35,359 nt of DNA, taken from positions 1-35,359 of IMG/VR virus record IMGVR_UViG_3300013233_000302. One strand, 5' to 3'. The stretch comes from a virus. A program made the position numbers and the translations under genes. Shown here one piece after another: positions 1 to 7,934 of the stretch. How positions within the stretch are numbered: the stretch's first letter is position 1; the number at the start of each line of letters is the position of its first letter. Under the pieces are notes generated by a model. The model saw only the letters and a program-made list of their open reading frames with translations, searched no databases and was not told where the DNA came from.

Positions 1-2
1 TT

Positions 3-200
3 ATCGATGTTGGAAAATCGTTTGTTCGTGTGATTCAAACGATTGGCAGAGGTCTACGTAAAGCGCCAGATAAGGACTATGTTAACGTAACAGATATATG
101 CTCAGATCTAAAATACGGGAGAAAGCATTTAACCGAACGGATTGCTTTTTATAAAGAATCAAAATATCCACACAAAAAACATAAAGTTGATTATGAGTAA
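3..200 (+). CDS. uvsW: UvsW-type DNA helicase, C-terminal end (partial)
   Basis: The window opens inside this gene; the last 65 codons are read in frame from base 3 to a TAA at 198-200. The residues VRVIQTIGRGLRK (about 8-20) are helicase motif VI of superfamily 2, whose arginines contact ATP, followed by a short basic tail. In T4-type phages the helicase ending this way is UvsW, which unwinds branched DNA and R-loops during recombination-dependent replication. Only the end of RecA-like domain 2 is visible, so another SF2 phage helicase cannot be excluded. The stop overlaps the start of the downstream homing endonuclease by 8 bases, so the two are probably translationally coupled. Confidence 0.7.
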   Translation: MDVGKSFVRVIQTIGRGLRKAPDKDYVNVTDICSDLKYGRKHLTERIAFYKESKYPHKKHKVDYE

Positions 201-1908
201 GAAACTCAGTACCGCCGAACGAATACAACAAAGCCACAAAATTCACAACAGTAAGTATGACTATTCGTTATGGCCATCCGATGTAAAACTAGCAACACTT
301 GTTGACATTATATGTCCGGAACATGGAAAATTCGAACAAACAATCAAAAACCACATAACAGCAGGACATGGCTGTCGCTTGTGTCATAATGATAGATTGG
401 GGAAACAACGAAAACTACCAACTGCTCATTTCATAACCAAGTCAAATGAAATGCACAACAACAAGTACGATTATTCAATGTGGGATAGTAATATATCATC
501 TGCTGATATTGTGGATATTGTGTGTTTGGTTCATGGGACATTTGCTCAACGTGTAAACAAACACATGAGTGGAGATGGTTGTCCTGTGTGCAAACAGGAC
601 ACACTATCAAAAGCAATGAAGAAGGATGTGTCTCATTTTTTGAACCAAATGAAAATAACACATGGCAGTCTATATGATTATTCTCTATTGCCACCCGTTG
701 TGTATTCTGATCAAAAGGTTGACATCATTTGTAATGCACATGGTCAATTCTCACAACAGGCTAATGCTCATATTCTCGGACAAGGATGTCCTGCATGTAA
801 GAAAATACGAACAAAAACAACAAATTTAAACAAATACGGGACGACTCATTGGGTGAATAAGCACATACCACCTGATGTAGTAACAAAATTAGAAAGTATT
901 GATTGGTTGGTAGAACAACATCACACAAATAAATTATCACAGTTGGAAATAGCTGAAGGTTTGGGAGTAAGTGCAACTACTGTAGCAAGGAGCATGAAAA
1001 CCTTTGATATTGAGATAAGAAATTACTTTACGTCAATTGGCCAAAAAGAAATTGAACAATTTTTGGTGGATGCTGGAGTTGATATAGTTACAAACACTAG
1101 AAGTATAATTCCTCCATATGAACTTGACATATACCTGCCAGAATACAACCTAGCAATAGAATATAATGGGTTATATTGGCACAGTGATGCAGCTGGAAAG
1201 GATTCAACGTACCATTTGAATAAAACTCAGCAATGCGAAAATAATAATATTCGTCTGATTCATATATTTGAAGATGAATGGAAGAATATGAAACAACAAT
1301 GCAAAGACACGATATTGCATTTTGTTGGCAAAAGCAAGAAAGGTGATTACGCACGAAAATGCACTACCAAAGAAATTTCATGGAAACAAGCAAAGGAATT
1401 TCTAACCAAATATCATTTATTGGGTGCTGGCACATGTGGGAATTACAGAATCGGGTCTTTTAATACTAATGATGAATTAATCGGGGTTATGGTATTCGGC
1501 CAACAGAATAACGAACGCAGCACACCAGGAGTGATAGAACTCAAACGATTTGTAACAAACAAGAAGAACAACCCAGGATTGGGAAGCAAAATGTTTAAAT
1601 ATGCACTGGACGATAAACAATATGAGCAAGTAATAGCATTTGTTGATCGTAGATGGTTTACTGGATTGGTAAAGGATTATATTGGATTTACCCTGTTATA
1701 TACTACACAGCCTACTATATGGTGGACTGATGGAAAATCTAGATTTCATCGTCGTTATATCACAAAACAACAACTCGTGGATCGTGGATATGATGCCAAC
1801 AAATCAAAAAAGACTATATTGGCAGAGCAACACATTTACCGAATATGGGATTGTGGCAAAATTAAATTATGCTATAACCGAACGAAAGATGTTGCAATTG
1901 GGCAATGA
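193..1908 (+). CDS. Vsr-like (EDxHD-type) homing endonuclease with three zinc modules
   Basis: A 571-residue free-standing endonuclease. The N-terminus holds three copies of a treble-clef-like module (about residues 10-66, 80-135, 150-205), each with KYDYS or YDYS, then C-x2-HG-x-F and a GCP/RxC pair. A helix-turn-helix follows (about 249-271). The nuclease domain (about 284-365) has ELDIYLPEY, AIEYNGLYWHSD and IFEDEW, the acidic and histidine signatures of the Vsr-like fold seen in I-Bth0305I-type enzymes. The C-terminal 200 residues match the tail of the second endonuclease at 23237. I chose ATG 193 rather than an upstream ATG at 142 because 142 would overlap most of the helicase end. No promoter or good ribosome site is visible, so expression probably depends on coupling to the helicase. 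Such enzymes cut and spread their own gene; the target site cannot be read here. Confidence 0.85.
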   Translation: MSKKLSTAERIQQSHKIHNSKYDYSLWPSDVKLATLVDIICPEHGKFEQTIKNHITAGHGCRLCHNDRLGKQRKLPTAHFITKSNEMHNNKYDYSMWDSNISSADIVDIVCLVHGTFAQRVNKHMSGDGCPVCKQDTLSKAMKKDVSHFLNQMKITHGSLYDYSLLPPVVYSDQKVDIICNAHGQFSQQANAHILGQGCPACKKIRTKTTNLNKYGTTHWVNKHIPPDVVTKLESIDWLVEQHHTNKLSQLEIAEGLGVSATTVARSMKTFDIEIRNYFTSIGQKEIEQFLVDAGVDIVTNTRSIIPPYELDIYLPEYNLAIEYNGLYWHSDAAGKDSTYHLNKTQQCENNNIRLIHIFEDEWKNMKQQCKDTILHFVGKSKKGDYARKCTTKEISWKQAKEFLTKYHLLGAGTCGNYRIGSFNTNDELIGVMVFGQQNNERSTPGVIELKRFVTNKKNNPGLGSKMFKYALDDKQYEQVIAFVDRRWFTGLVKDYIGFTLLYTTQPTIWWTDGKSRFHRRYITKQQLVDRGYDANKSKKTILAEQHIYRIWDCGKIKLCYNRTKDVAIGQ

Positions 1909-1995
1909 GTTGGTGTATACTACATCATATAAAAATAAAAACAGGAATATGCCAACATTGGGACACATTCCAACAACCCCAGGAAATCACAAAGC

Positions 1996-2481
1996 ATGCT
2001 AGTATTTAATGATAGTTCAAAACCTGTAATTTTGGACAGCATTCATACGCCTACAGTGGCGGATTCAATTTGGGTATTAGACCTAAACCTAATGGATTAC
2101 ACAATATCACCACTGTTGGTGCTTGAAGAAATTGTAACACCAACAATAGAACTATCAATTCTGGGATTCAACTTTCTGGTCCCAGCGAACTGGAATATTT
2201 TGGTTGTTGATGGTGAAACATCCCAATTAGATGTTGTGGAAGTAGCTGAAGTAGCTGGAAGAGAATTCAGTGCATTTATATATGGCCCTGATTGTCCGAG
2301 ATATGAATATGCTACAATATCAGTAACTGATTACCATCCCAATTATATCAATGTCAGTCCATCATTGTTTAAATATCAAATGTTATGTCACCCTATTTCT
2401 CCAACAACGTGGATTAATATTGCACCAGCAGATACATACAATAAATATTTAAAAGAAAAATTAGCAGGAGATATCATCTAA
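1996..2481 (+). CDS. Hypothetical protein, 161 aa
   Basis: Not recognised. It has a hydrophobic N-terminal half rich in beta-type residues (ILVVD near residue 77) and ends in YNKYLKEKLAGDII. There are no cysteine motifs, signal peptide or clear membrane segment. The start is preceded by AGGA about 12 bases upstream. Its stop overlaps the next start (TAATG at 2479-2483), placing it at the head of a short run of coupled small genes ending in the DnaE-like fragment. The ordinary amino acid composition and tight coupling support a real gene, but the function is unknown. Confidence 0.65.
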   Translation: MLVFNDSSKPVILDSIHTPTVADSIWVLDLNLMDYTISPLLVLEEIVTPTIELSILGFNFLVPANWNILVVDGETSQLDVVEVAEVAGREFSAFIYGPDCPRYEYATISVTDYHPNYINVSPSLFKYQMLCHPISPTTWINIAPADTYNKYLKEKLAGDII

Positions 2482-2795
2482 TGATGGACGAAAAAGAAAT
2501 TACATTCACACAATTTAAAGCATGGATGCTTGGGTTTACGGTTGGAAAAGGTGATGAATTGCCGAATAAAGGCGAATGGGAGTTAATACTTAAAATGTTG
2601 GAACGAACAGAAGATACTATCAGCCTGTCATTTCCACAGCCCACACCTACTCCCAGAACTCCCATCCTATACGACAATACAAATTTCCCGATCGCACCGT
2701 ATTGTTCGGGGGCATCAGTTACAGGTTCACCGGTAACTTGGGGTGATACTAACCTATCAACAATTAATAATACACCAACTACAGAAAAATCATAA
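2481..2795 (+). CDS. Small protein with EFxAW-type N-terminal motif, paralogue of the next gene
   Basis: 104 residues. The N-terminus EITFTQFKAWMLG is followed about 15 residues later by a short helix (GEWELILKML); the rest is a proline- and threonine-rich disordered tail. The same arrangement (ITLSEFRAWLEG, then DQWALIRNKI, then a proline-rich tail) occurs in the next gene, so the two are paralogues. A good ribosome site AGGAG at 2466-2470 supports the start, which overlaps the previous stop. I recall similar small proteins in large T4-like phages, but no function is known to me. A weak late-promoter-like octamer (AATAAATA, 2440-2447) lies 34 bases before the start, inside the upstream coding sequence. 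Confidence 0.65.
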   Translation: MMDEKEITFTQFKAWMLGFTVGKGDELPNKGEWELILKMLERTEDTISLSFPQPTPTPRTPILYDNTNFPIAPYCSGASVTGSPVTWGDTNLSTINNTPTTEKS

Positions 2796-3196
2796 TGGCT
2801 ATCACACGTAAAACAAAAACAAAAAAGAAAAATAAAAAGATTACATTATCCGAATTCAGAGCCTGGCTAGAAGGGGTGGAAGAATTGCAGTTGGATGATT
2901 GGTCTCCAACTAATGACCAATGGGCACTCATCCGCAACAAGATAAATAATATTATCGAAGAAGTAATTGAGGTTGAAACTATGGTAGAATTGCCCACGCC
3001 GCCAGTAATTCCCCTAATGCCATCTCGGCTAGTGCCATCCCATGTACCACCAGCAACTGTGCAGGCACCACAATACGTTCCCATGCCTAGCTCGATATCA
3101 GCTCCTGCGCCAATGTTAACACCAGGTGCCGATGGAAAACTACCAACACCCAATATTGATTCATCTGATGGACAATATGACAGTGGTTTCGAATAG
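2795..3196 (+). CDS. Small protein with EFxAW-type motif and proline-rich tail
   Basis: 133 residues and the second member of the pair. A lysine-rich start (KTKTKKKNKK) precedes ITLSEFRAWLEG and the helix DQWALIRNKI; from about residue 65 the chain is proline- and alanine-rich and probably disordered. It starts in a TAATG overlap with the previous gene and its 3' end overlaps the start of the DnaE-like fragment by 20 bases, so all are probably one transcript. The conserved short domain with a variable tail suggests a peptide- or nucleic-acid-binding adaptor, but this is only a guess from shape. Confidence 0.65.
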   Translation: MAITRKTKTKKKNKKITLSEFRAWLEGVEELQLDDWSPTNDQWALIRNKINNIIEEVIEVETMVELPTPPVIPLMPSRLVPSHVPPATVQAPQYVPMPSSISAPAPMLTPGADGKLPTPNIDSSDGQYDSGFE

Positions 3197-3731
3197 TACT
3201 CAATTAAAGAATAGGATACTGTGGTATGATGGTGATTCCACAGTATCAGAATCAACCCTCAATACTTTAATATCTAACGGCACTTCATCCACCCAATTGT
3301 TTGTTGATTCAATATCAAACGACATATTGCAGTATAATCGGTTTGTTAGCAAGGGCGAACAAGTTAATATAAAACAATCACTATCCGAACTGAGCATGAA
3401 ATGGATAATGCCTGATCAGTATACCAAACTAGATATGAATCAGTACGTTATATCCAAGTTCGAACAGCACATTGATTCTTTTAATCTATCAGATATAGAG
3501 ATTGAAGTACGTGCTCGTCGAATTGCACGTGAGCTAACCATGTTTACCCATCACAAAATGTTTGATGTTTTACGCGTGCTTATTTTTGTTATAAATAAGT
3601 TAACAGATAACAATATAGTATGGGGCACTGGAAGGGGAAGTAGTGTAGCATCATATGTATTGTACTTAATCGGAGTGCATGATGTTGATAGTGTGCTATA
3701 TGAATTAGATATTAATGAATTTTTAAGATAA
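3177..3731 (+). CDS. DnaE-like polymerase, N-terminal fragment (GRGS palm segment)
   Basis: 184 residues from ATG 3177 (an in-frame ATG at 3126 would lie deep inside the previous gene). Residues about 145-184, with WGTGRGSSVASYVLYLIGV, then D-x-D-S-V-L-Y-E-L and EFLR, match the family C (Pol III alpha) palm segment, where GRGSGAGS is followed by LGI, DPLxY and ERFL. The N-terminal PHP domain of bacterial DnaE is absent. The protein stops exactly where DnaE would run into the PDxDxDF catalytic aspartate motif; that motif begins the separate gene at 16711. By itself this piece lacks the catalytic carboxylates. It could pair with the second fragment or be half of a broken gene. No intein sequence is fused to its end. 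Confidence 0.75.
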   Translation: MTVVSNSTQLKNRILWYDGDSTVSESTLNTLISNGTSSTQLFVDSISNDILQYNRFVSKGEQVNIKQSLSELSMKWIMPDQYTKLDMNQYVISKFEQHIDSFNLSDIEIEVRARRIARELTMFTHHKMFDVLRVLIFVINKLTDNNIVWGTGRGSSVASYVLYLIGVHDVDSVLYELDINEFLR

Positions 3732-3749
3732 CAATAATGGAGATCACAA

Positions 3750-4052
3750 ATGGGTAACACAGTTAGAAGCGCCAAAGGAGAGCTTGTTGATTTTGATTTG
3801 CTTAAAATCAAACAACAAATTGCATCATCCCCACCAACAACAGATGTACGAGCACGTCAAGATTTTATCGATAAGCGCTTGCGCCACCGAGTTAAAAAAG
3901 TACCAACCCCAGCTCCAAAAATCAATGCAGAACTTGATGTTGATGTTGATAAAAAACTACCTTCTCCTGTTGATATTGGGACTGATGGTAAATTTATTGA
4001 TGAAGTTAAACCAAAGAAAAGTTCACAAAAAGCTAGACCAAAATTAAAATAG
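3750..4052 (+). CDS. Conserved phage protein with SAKGE-VDFD N-terminus
   Basis: 100 residues. The N-terminus NTVRSAKGELVDFDLLKIKQ, followed by PPTTDVRARQDFID and a basic segment RLRHRVKK, resembles small conserved proteins I recall from large T4-like phages. The second half is lysine-, proline- and aspartate-rich and looks disordered. A GGAG ribosome site lies about 8 bases before the start. It follows the DnaE-like fragment by 18 bases and precedes the GroES-like gene by 8 bases, so they are probably co-transcribed. The function is unknown. Confidence 0.65.
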   Translation: MGNTVRSAKGELVDFDLLKIKQQIASSPPTTDVRARQDFIDKRLRHRVKKVPTPAPKINAELDVDVDKKLPSPVDIGTDGKFIDEVKPKKSSQKARPKLK

Positions 4053-4060
4053 GCACTCAA

Positions 4061-4360
4061 ATGACTGAATTAGTTGCACTACGTAATCACATCATCTTTC
4101 AATTTGAAAGCGAACAAACACGACACATGGGGTCGAAACAATTCGAAGAGAAGACAGATTGGGGATTGACATTTGTACGTGTGGATAGCAGCACAAAGTC
4201 TGCAAGATGGGGCACAGCAAAGATATTAGGCCCTGAATGCTCTGATGAAATCTCAGTGGGTTCGCGGATATTAATTGATGCTCTCCGGTGGTCTGAAGGT
4301 TTTGATTATGAAGGTGAACGTTATTGGCGCACAGACTCTAATCAAATTTTATTAGCATGA
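4061..4360 (+). CDS. Possible GroES-like co-chaperonin fold protein
   Basis: 99 residues, the length of a GroES subunit. It opens with LRNHIIFQFE, which resembles the first strand of GroES (PLxDRVLVR). A middle segment (residues about 34-46) with threonine and serine could be the mobile loop. ARWGTAKILGPE then resembles GxVxAVG, followed by ISVGSRILI (like VGDxVLF) and a C-terminal TDSNQILLA (like ESDILAI). T4 uses a phage GroES analogue (gp31) to fold its capsid protein; a similar role is possible here. The match is by pattern only and residue identity is low, so this is a suggestion rather than an assignment. Confidence 0.45.
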   Translation: MTELVALRNHIIFQFESEQTRHMGSKQFEEKTDWGLTFVRVDSSTKSARWGTAKILGPECSDEISVGSRILIDALRWSEGFDYEGERYWRTDSNQILLA

Positions 4361-4382
4361 CAGGATCACCCACATAACCAAC

Positions 4383-4390
4383 CATAAATA
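4383..4390 (+). promoter_or_regulatory. T4-type late promoter octamer (CATAAATA)
   Basis: CATAAATA ends 29 bases before the ATG of the membrane protein gene at 4420. The octamer NATAAATA with no -35 element is the late promoter of T4-like phages; the same octamer precedes several tail fibre genes here. Confidence 0.6.
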
Positions 4391-4419
4391 CCCTAAAGTT
4401 TAACAAAACGGAGAGTTTC

Positions 4420-5364
4420 ATGGGATTTATTGTAATTTTATTATTGACTACTTTATCGATTGCTGGTTCGGCTGCATTCTTTAGTGTGTATGGATTGGCA
4501 CAAATATTCACAGGATCGTTCATTCCCATAGTTATAATGGCTAGTTCACTGGAAGCTGGAAAGTTAGTTACGGCCTCTTATTTATCCCGATTTTGGGATA
4601 AAATGGGGTTCTTTGTAAAAACTTATCTTATATTGGCAGTAGTTGTATTGATGGTTATAACATCAGCCGGCATATTTGGATTTCTATCCTCCGCATATCA
4701 ACAAGATATAATGGGCACAAAAATAAATGAGCAACAGTCACAATTATTAGAAGATGATAATAGAAACCTGGCTGTACTCAAAACAGAACGCTTGTCCCGC
4801 AAAAAACAAATAGATGCTGATATATCAGCGTTACCCAATAATTATGTGACTGGTCGCGAACGATTAATGAAATCATATGGTGAAGAACTCAACCAGTTGA
4901 AGTTAGACATCCGAGAATACACACAAGAAATAAGAGACAACACAAAGAAAATTGCAGAACTCAAAGCAATCAATCTAGAACAGGAAGCACATATTGGTCC
5001 TATTATCTTCATCGCAAAAGTGTTTGATCAGGATATTGATAACACAACCAAGTGGCTAATTCTTATTATTATCATTGTGTTTGATCCACTTGCAGTAATG
5101 CTAACAGTCGCCACAAACAACGCAATAATGGAATATAAACGGGAGAAGAGAGGGCTTGCTATTGCACATGAATCTGCTGATATTCCTCCACCAATATCCA
5201 ATATAGCCACACCAGTGGAACAAACAGAAGAATTATTATCCACCCTTGATACCCAAAGTGATAAATCTCCCGAAGATGTAGCACAAGCGTCTATGTTAAC
5301 CGAAATGATTAACCGCAAAGCCGTAACTGAACAATTACGTACTGGTGTTATTGATCAGAAATAG
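4420..5364 (+). CDS. Membrane protein with large coiled-coil loop
   Basis: 314 residues. Three hydrophobic segments lie near residues 2-28, 32-54 and 68-97. A charged, heptad-like region (about 100-195, rich in K, E, Q and L) follows, then a fourth strong hydrophobic segment (about 212-235, with LILIIIIVFDPLAVM). The C-terminal tail is acidic and soluble. This makes a four-pass inner-membrane protein with a coiled-coil between the third and fourth segments. I recall similar proteins in marine T4-like phages without a known function. It has a late promoter octamer and a GGAG site before ATG 4420, so it is probably made late. Roles in lysis, exclusion or membrane attachment of virus factories are possible; the sequence does not choose among them. 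Confidence 0.75.
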   Translation: MGFIVILLLTTLSIAGSAAFFSVYGLAQIFTGSFIPIVIMASSLEAGKLVTASYLSRFWDKMGFFVKTYLILAVVVLMVITSAGIFGFLSSAYQQDIMGTKINEQQSQLLEDDNRNLAVLKTERLSRKKQIDADISALPNNYVTGRERLMKSYGEELNQLKLDIREYTQEIRDNTKKIAELKAINLEQEAHIGPIIFIAKVFDQDIDNTTKWLILIIIIVFDPLAVMLTVATNNAIMEYKREKRGLAIAHESADIPPPISNIATPVEQTEELLSTLDTQSDKSPEDVAQASMLTEMINRKAVTEQLRTGVIDQK

Positions 5365-5425
5365 TTGACATTACAATCTCTTCACTCTATAATATGTAAA
5401 AATAATAATTATAACGAAGAGATTG
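5365..5425 (+). promoter_or_regulatory. Consensus sigma70 promoter of the clamp loader operon with straddling inverted repeat
   Basis: TTGACA (5365-5370), 17-base spacer, TATAAT (5388-5393): a perfect consensus promoter starting right after the previous stop codon. The predicted start is near 5400. A perfect 10-base inverted repeat, CAATCTCTTC (5374-5383) and GAAGAGATTG (5416-5425), has its left arm in the promoter spacer and its right arm just upstream of the gp44 start, over the likely ribosome site. Only RNA reading through from upstream contains both arms. Confidence 0.85.
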
Positions 5426-5435
5426 CATCAACAAC

Positions 5436-6368
5436 ATGAACGCAGACAAACACGCACTATGGGTCGAGAAATATCGTCCCAAAACTTTAGATACATACAT
5501 ATTTCACGATTCCAACCAGAAAGCCGCTATAACGCGCATGATACAGGACCGAACGATTCCTCATCTACTTTTTTCTGGGGTACAGGGATCCGGCAAAACA
5601 ACAATTTCTCTAATCCTCATTAATGAGTTGGATATGGACCCAACAGATGTGCTAACATTGAATGCATCCGACGAGAACAGTGTGGATGTAATGAGAGACA
5701 AAATCAAAAATTTCATTACTACCTTCGCTATGGGTGATTTTAAAATCATTCACTTGGAAGAGGCCGATTATGTTACACTGTCTGGACAAGCAATCCTCCG
5801 TAAAATGATGGAAGACTATGCTGACACTGCCCGTTTCATACTCACATGCAATTACGAAAACAAAATTATACCAGCCGTCAAATCAAGAACTCAGCAATTT
5901 CGTTTTGTAAAACATGATGTAGATGAAGTCACTGCAGCTGTAGCAACCATATTATTAGCAGAACATGTTGCTTTTGATCTGGCTTTATTGGATAGTTACG
6001 TAAGAGTTGGTTTCCCTGATATACGCAAGATTATCAATATGGTTCAACAGAATTCAGTAGATGGTACGTTAATGCCTCTGGCTGCTACTGGTGATGCCGG
6101 TGATTACAAATTCAAACTACTTGATTTGTTATCAGCTGATGATTGGAGTGGAGCACGAACACTCACATGTGGGCAGGTAACACCAGAAGAATGGGAAGAT
6201 GTCTATCGATTTCTATATGAAAATTTGGACAAATCATCTAAGTTTTCAATCACATCAAAATGGGAAGAGGGTATTGTCGTGATAGCGGAGCACTTGTACA
6301 AACATTCTATATGTGCAGATGCGGAGATTAATGCCGCCGCTATGTATATCAGATTGGGACAAATATAA
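5436..6368 (+). CDS. 44: Sliding clamp loader large subunit (gp44-like AAA+ ATPase)
   Basis: 310 residues, close to T4 gp44 (319). It opens with WVEKYRPKTLD, typical of clamp loader ATPases. Walker A GVQGSGKT lies at 48-55, the Walker B equivalent HLEEAD at 106-111, sensor 1 TCNYENK at 137-143, and SRTQ at 150-153 stands for the SRC arginine finger motif. In T4, four gp44 subunits and one gp62 load the gp45 clamp on primed DNA using ATP. A consensus sigma70 promoter directly precedes the gene, and a gp62-like gene lies two genes downstream, so this is the replication operon. Walker B has EE instead of DE, as far as alignment by eye allows. Confidence 0.93.
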   Translation: MNADKHALWVEKYRPKTLDTYIFHDSNQKAAITRMIQDRTIPHLLFSGVQGSGKTTISLILINELDMDPTDVLTLNASDENSVDVMRDKIKNFITTFAMGDFKIIHLEEADYVTLSGQAILRKMMEDYADTARFILTCNYENKIIPAVKSRTQQFRFVKHDVDEVTAAVATILLAEHVAFDLALLDSYVRVGFPDIRKIINMVQQNSVDGTLMPLAATGDAGDYKFKLLDLLSADDWSGARTLTCGQVTPEEWEDVYRFLYENLDKSSKFSITSKWEEGIVVIAEHLYKHSICADAEINAAAMYIRLGQI

Positions 6369-6398
6369 CACACATAATAAATCGCCGGAGACTATGAA

Positions 6399-6740
6399 AT
6401 GGCTAGAAGGAAAGTACCAGAGTTCGAAACAACAGAAGAACACACACAACGAAAGACCCGAGAAATTATATCAAATACTGCCGATCGTTCCGAAAAAACT
6501 TCATGGAACAGGAAGATGGACAATATGGTAAAGTTAATGGCTCTCATCCGTCCAATTGAAGATTCAATATTGGATTTACAGGCACAGAAACAACCAGTGT
6601 TTGATGATATTCAAAAATTACGCAGCACTATGGTAAAGGAATGTGTTCACCCTTATGAATATATTGTAGCACTAAAAGATCATGCCCTTTGTAAATTTTG
6701 CAATAAGCGATTGACTATCCCAAATGCCGAAATCTCCTAA
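6399..6740 (+). CDS. Small zinc-binding protein in the clamp loader operon
   Basis: 113 residues: a basic N-terminal part with RKTREIISNTADRSEKTSW, a central helical stretch, and a C-terminal putative zinc site, ECVHPYEYI then LCKFCNKRL. This gives Cys, His and a C-x2-C pair. It sits between gp44 and the gp62-like gene and overlaps the latter by 17 bases, so the three are probably co-translated. Conserved small proteins of this type are known to me from T4-like marine phages, without an assigned function. A role with the clamp loader or with late transcription is a guess from position. Confidence 0.7.
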   Translation: MARRKVPEFETTEEHTQRKTREIISNTADRSEKTSWNRKMDNMVKLMALIRPIEDSILDLQAQKQPVFDDIQKLRSTMVKECVHPYEYIVALKDHALCKFCNKRLTIPNAEIS

Positions 6741-7203
6741 AACATATGCCCTTGATATATTTGACGTTCTCGGAAAAATAAGCAATAAAGATCATTCTTT
6801 TTATGGTAAGTTATCAACTGATGAGAAGAAAGCTCTACAACCTTTAGTTGTTATGCGGTGGTTAACTGGATCGTCTGATGCTGGTCAGCTTTATTTTCTT
6901 AATGAGTTTGTCAATCCATATGTATTTGGTTTCTCTAACCACAAAGAGTTGTTGGTACACTTGCTTACTGTATGCACTGGTGGACAACATCAACGATACA
7001 AATGGACAAAAAAACTGAGTAAAAAATCTCATGCCACTCCAATTACAATAAAAGTAATTGGGGAGTATTTTGGTTATAATTCAACACATGCATCAGAAGT
7101 GTTGTCTTTATTATCTGATGATGTTATTATAGATTATGCTGAACAATTAGGCAAACAACCAGATGAAATCAAATTAATTAAAAAAGAATTAAAGAAGAGA
7201 TAA
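6724..7203 (+). CDS. 62: Clamp loader small subunit, gp62-like
   Basis: 159 residues (T4 gp62 has 187). The pattern LQPLVVMRWLTGSSDAGQL, then FLNEF, LLVHLLTVC and a basic RYKWTKK matches the layout of gp62-family proteins in divergent T4-like phages (xVxRxLS, then NE, then LLNxIRxxKRxxxWxK). The C-terminus IKLIKKELKKR is basic. Position just after gp44 supports the call. The T4 protein is too divergent for the eye to align with certainty, so function rests on pattern plus context. Its role would be to form the fifth, non-ATPase subunit of the loader. The stop overlaps the next start (TAATG). Confidence 0.6.
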   Translation: MPKSPKTYALDIFDVLGKISNKDHSFYGKLSTDEKKALQPLVVMRWLTGSSDAGQLYFLNEFVNPYVFGFSNHKELLVHLLTVCTGGQHQRYKWTKKLSKKSHATPITIKVIGEYFGYNSTHASEVLSLLSDDVIIDYAEQLGKQPDEIKLIKKELKKR

Positions 7204-7883
7204 TGACAAAATACAAATATGAATGCAATTTTTGCTTGCGCAAGTTTGTAAGAGAAGGCGCATTCATAAAGCACCATTGCAAACAAATGATTAGAGATGA
7301 AGAATTCAGAACTAATATAGGGCAATCAGCTTGGGTTCATTATCAATCGTGGATGAGGGCTCACCATCGGATTGTTCCAGCACCATCTGCTTTCTTACAT
7401 TCCAAGTATTTTTTAGCATTTATTCGATTTGCGAAGTTGGTAAAGCGAACAGGTTTGCCTGAACCACAGAGATTTATTTGGTTAATGAAAGAAAACCAAA
7501 TCCCACCCACCATGTGGGCTGATGATGCTGTGTATAGCATGTATTTGGAATTTATAGATAGACGTGGTGATCCACTACAACAAGCAAATATAACAATCAA
7601 CACATTATTTGATGTTGCTGATGCGGCTGAGTGTGACGTTAGTGCAGTATTTGATATATTGACTCCAAATGATGTAATACAACTTCTACGCACTAGACGC
7701 ATGTCTCCGTGGTTTTTGCTTTTGAGCTCTAAATTTATGAAATTCTATGTTGATGGAGTAAAATCAGAAGAAAAGATTATAATGGAAACAATTATAAGAC
7801 CCACGTATTGGATTGAAAAATTTAAGAAAAATACAAACAAAGTTGCCAAAATTAAAGAATTTGTACAAGAACTAAATCTGTAG
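7203..7883 (+). CDS. Zinc-finger protein of the replication operon
   Basis: 226 residues. The N-terminus has a C2HC-type finger: C8 and C11 in ECNFCLRKF, then H24 and C26 or nearby in KHHCKQM. The remainder is helical and rich in aromatic residues (SAWVHYQSWM, SKYFLAFIRFAKLVKR, WADDAVYSMYLEFIDRR). It starts in a TAATG overlap with the gp62-like gene, so it is the last gene of the clamp loader operon. I recall this family as a conserved hypothetical of large T4-like phages. A DNA- or RNA-binding role in replication or translation control is likely from the finger and the context, but not shown. In T4 this position holds regA, which this protein does not resemble. Confidence 0.75.
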   Translation: MTKYKYECNFCLRKFVREGAFIKHHCKQMIRDEEFRTNIGQSAWVHYQSWMRAHHRIVPAPSAFLHSKYFLAFIRFAKLVKRTGLPEPQRFIWLMKENQIPPTMWADDAVYSMYLEFIDRRGDPLQQANITINTLFDVADAAECDVSAVFDILTPNDVIQLLRTRRMSPWFLLLSSKFMKFYVDGVKSEEKIIMETIIRPTYWIEKFKKNTNKVAKIKEFVQELNL

Positions 7884-7893
7884 TAACCAAACC

Positions 7894-7901
7894 CATAAAT
7901 A
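7894..7901 (+). promoter_or_regulatory. Late promoter octamer (CATAAATA) before fibre 1
   Basis: CATAAATA ends 33 bases before ATG 7935 and opens the adhesion cassette. Identical octamers at similar spacing precede fibres 2 and 3. Confidence 0.75.
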
Positions 7902-7934
7902 GCATATTACGGCTTACATTATAGGGATTTCCAG

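Noticed and set aside
1950-2002. A 17-codon frame (MPTLGHIPTTPGNHKAC) before the gene at 1996, with AGGA close by.
   Set aside because: Too short to judge and without a recognisable pattern; it could be a coupling leader, but nothing beyond its overlap supports it.
3590-3597. TATAAATA late octamer inside the DnaE-like N-terminal fragment.
   Set aside because: It lies inside coding sequence with no start codon at the usual distance; probably chance in AT-rich DNA.
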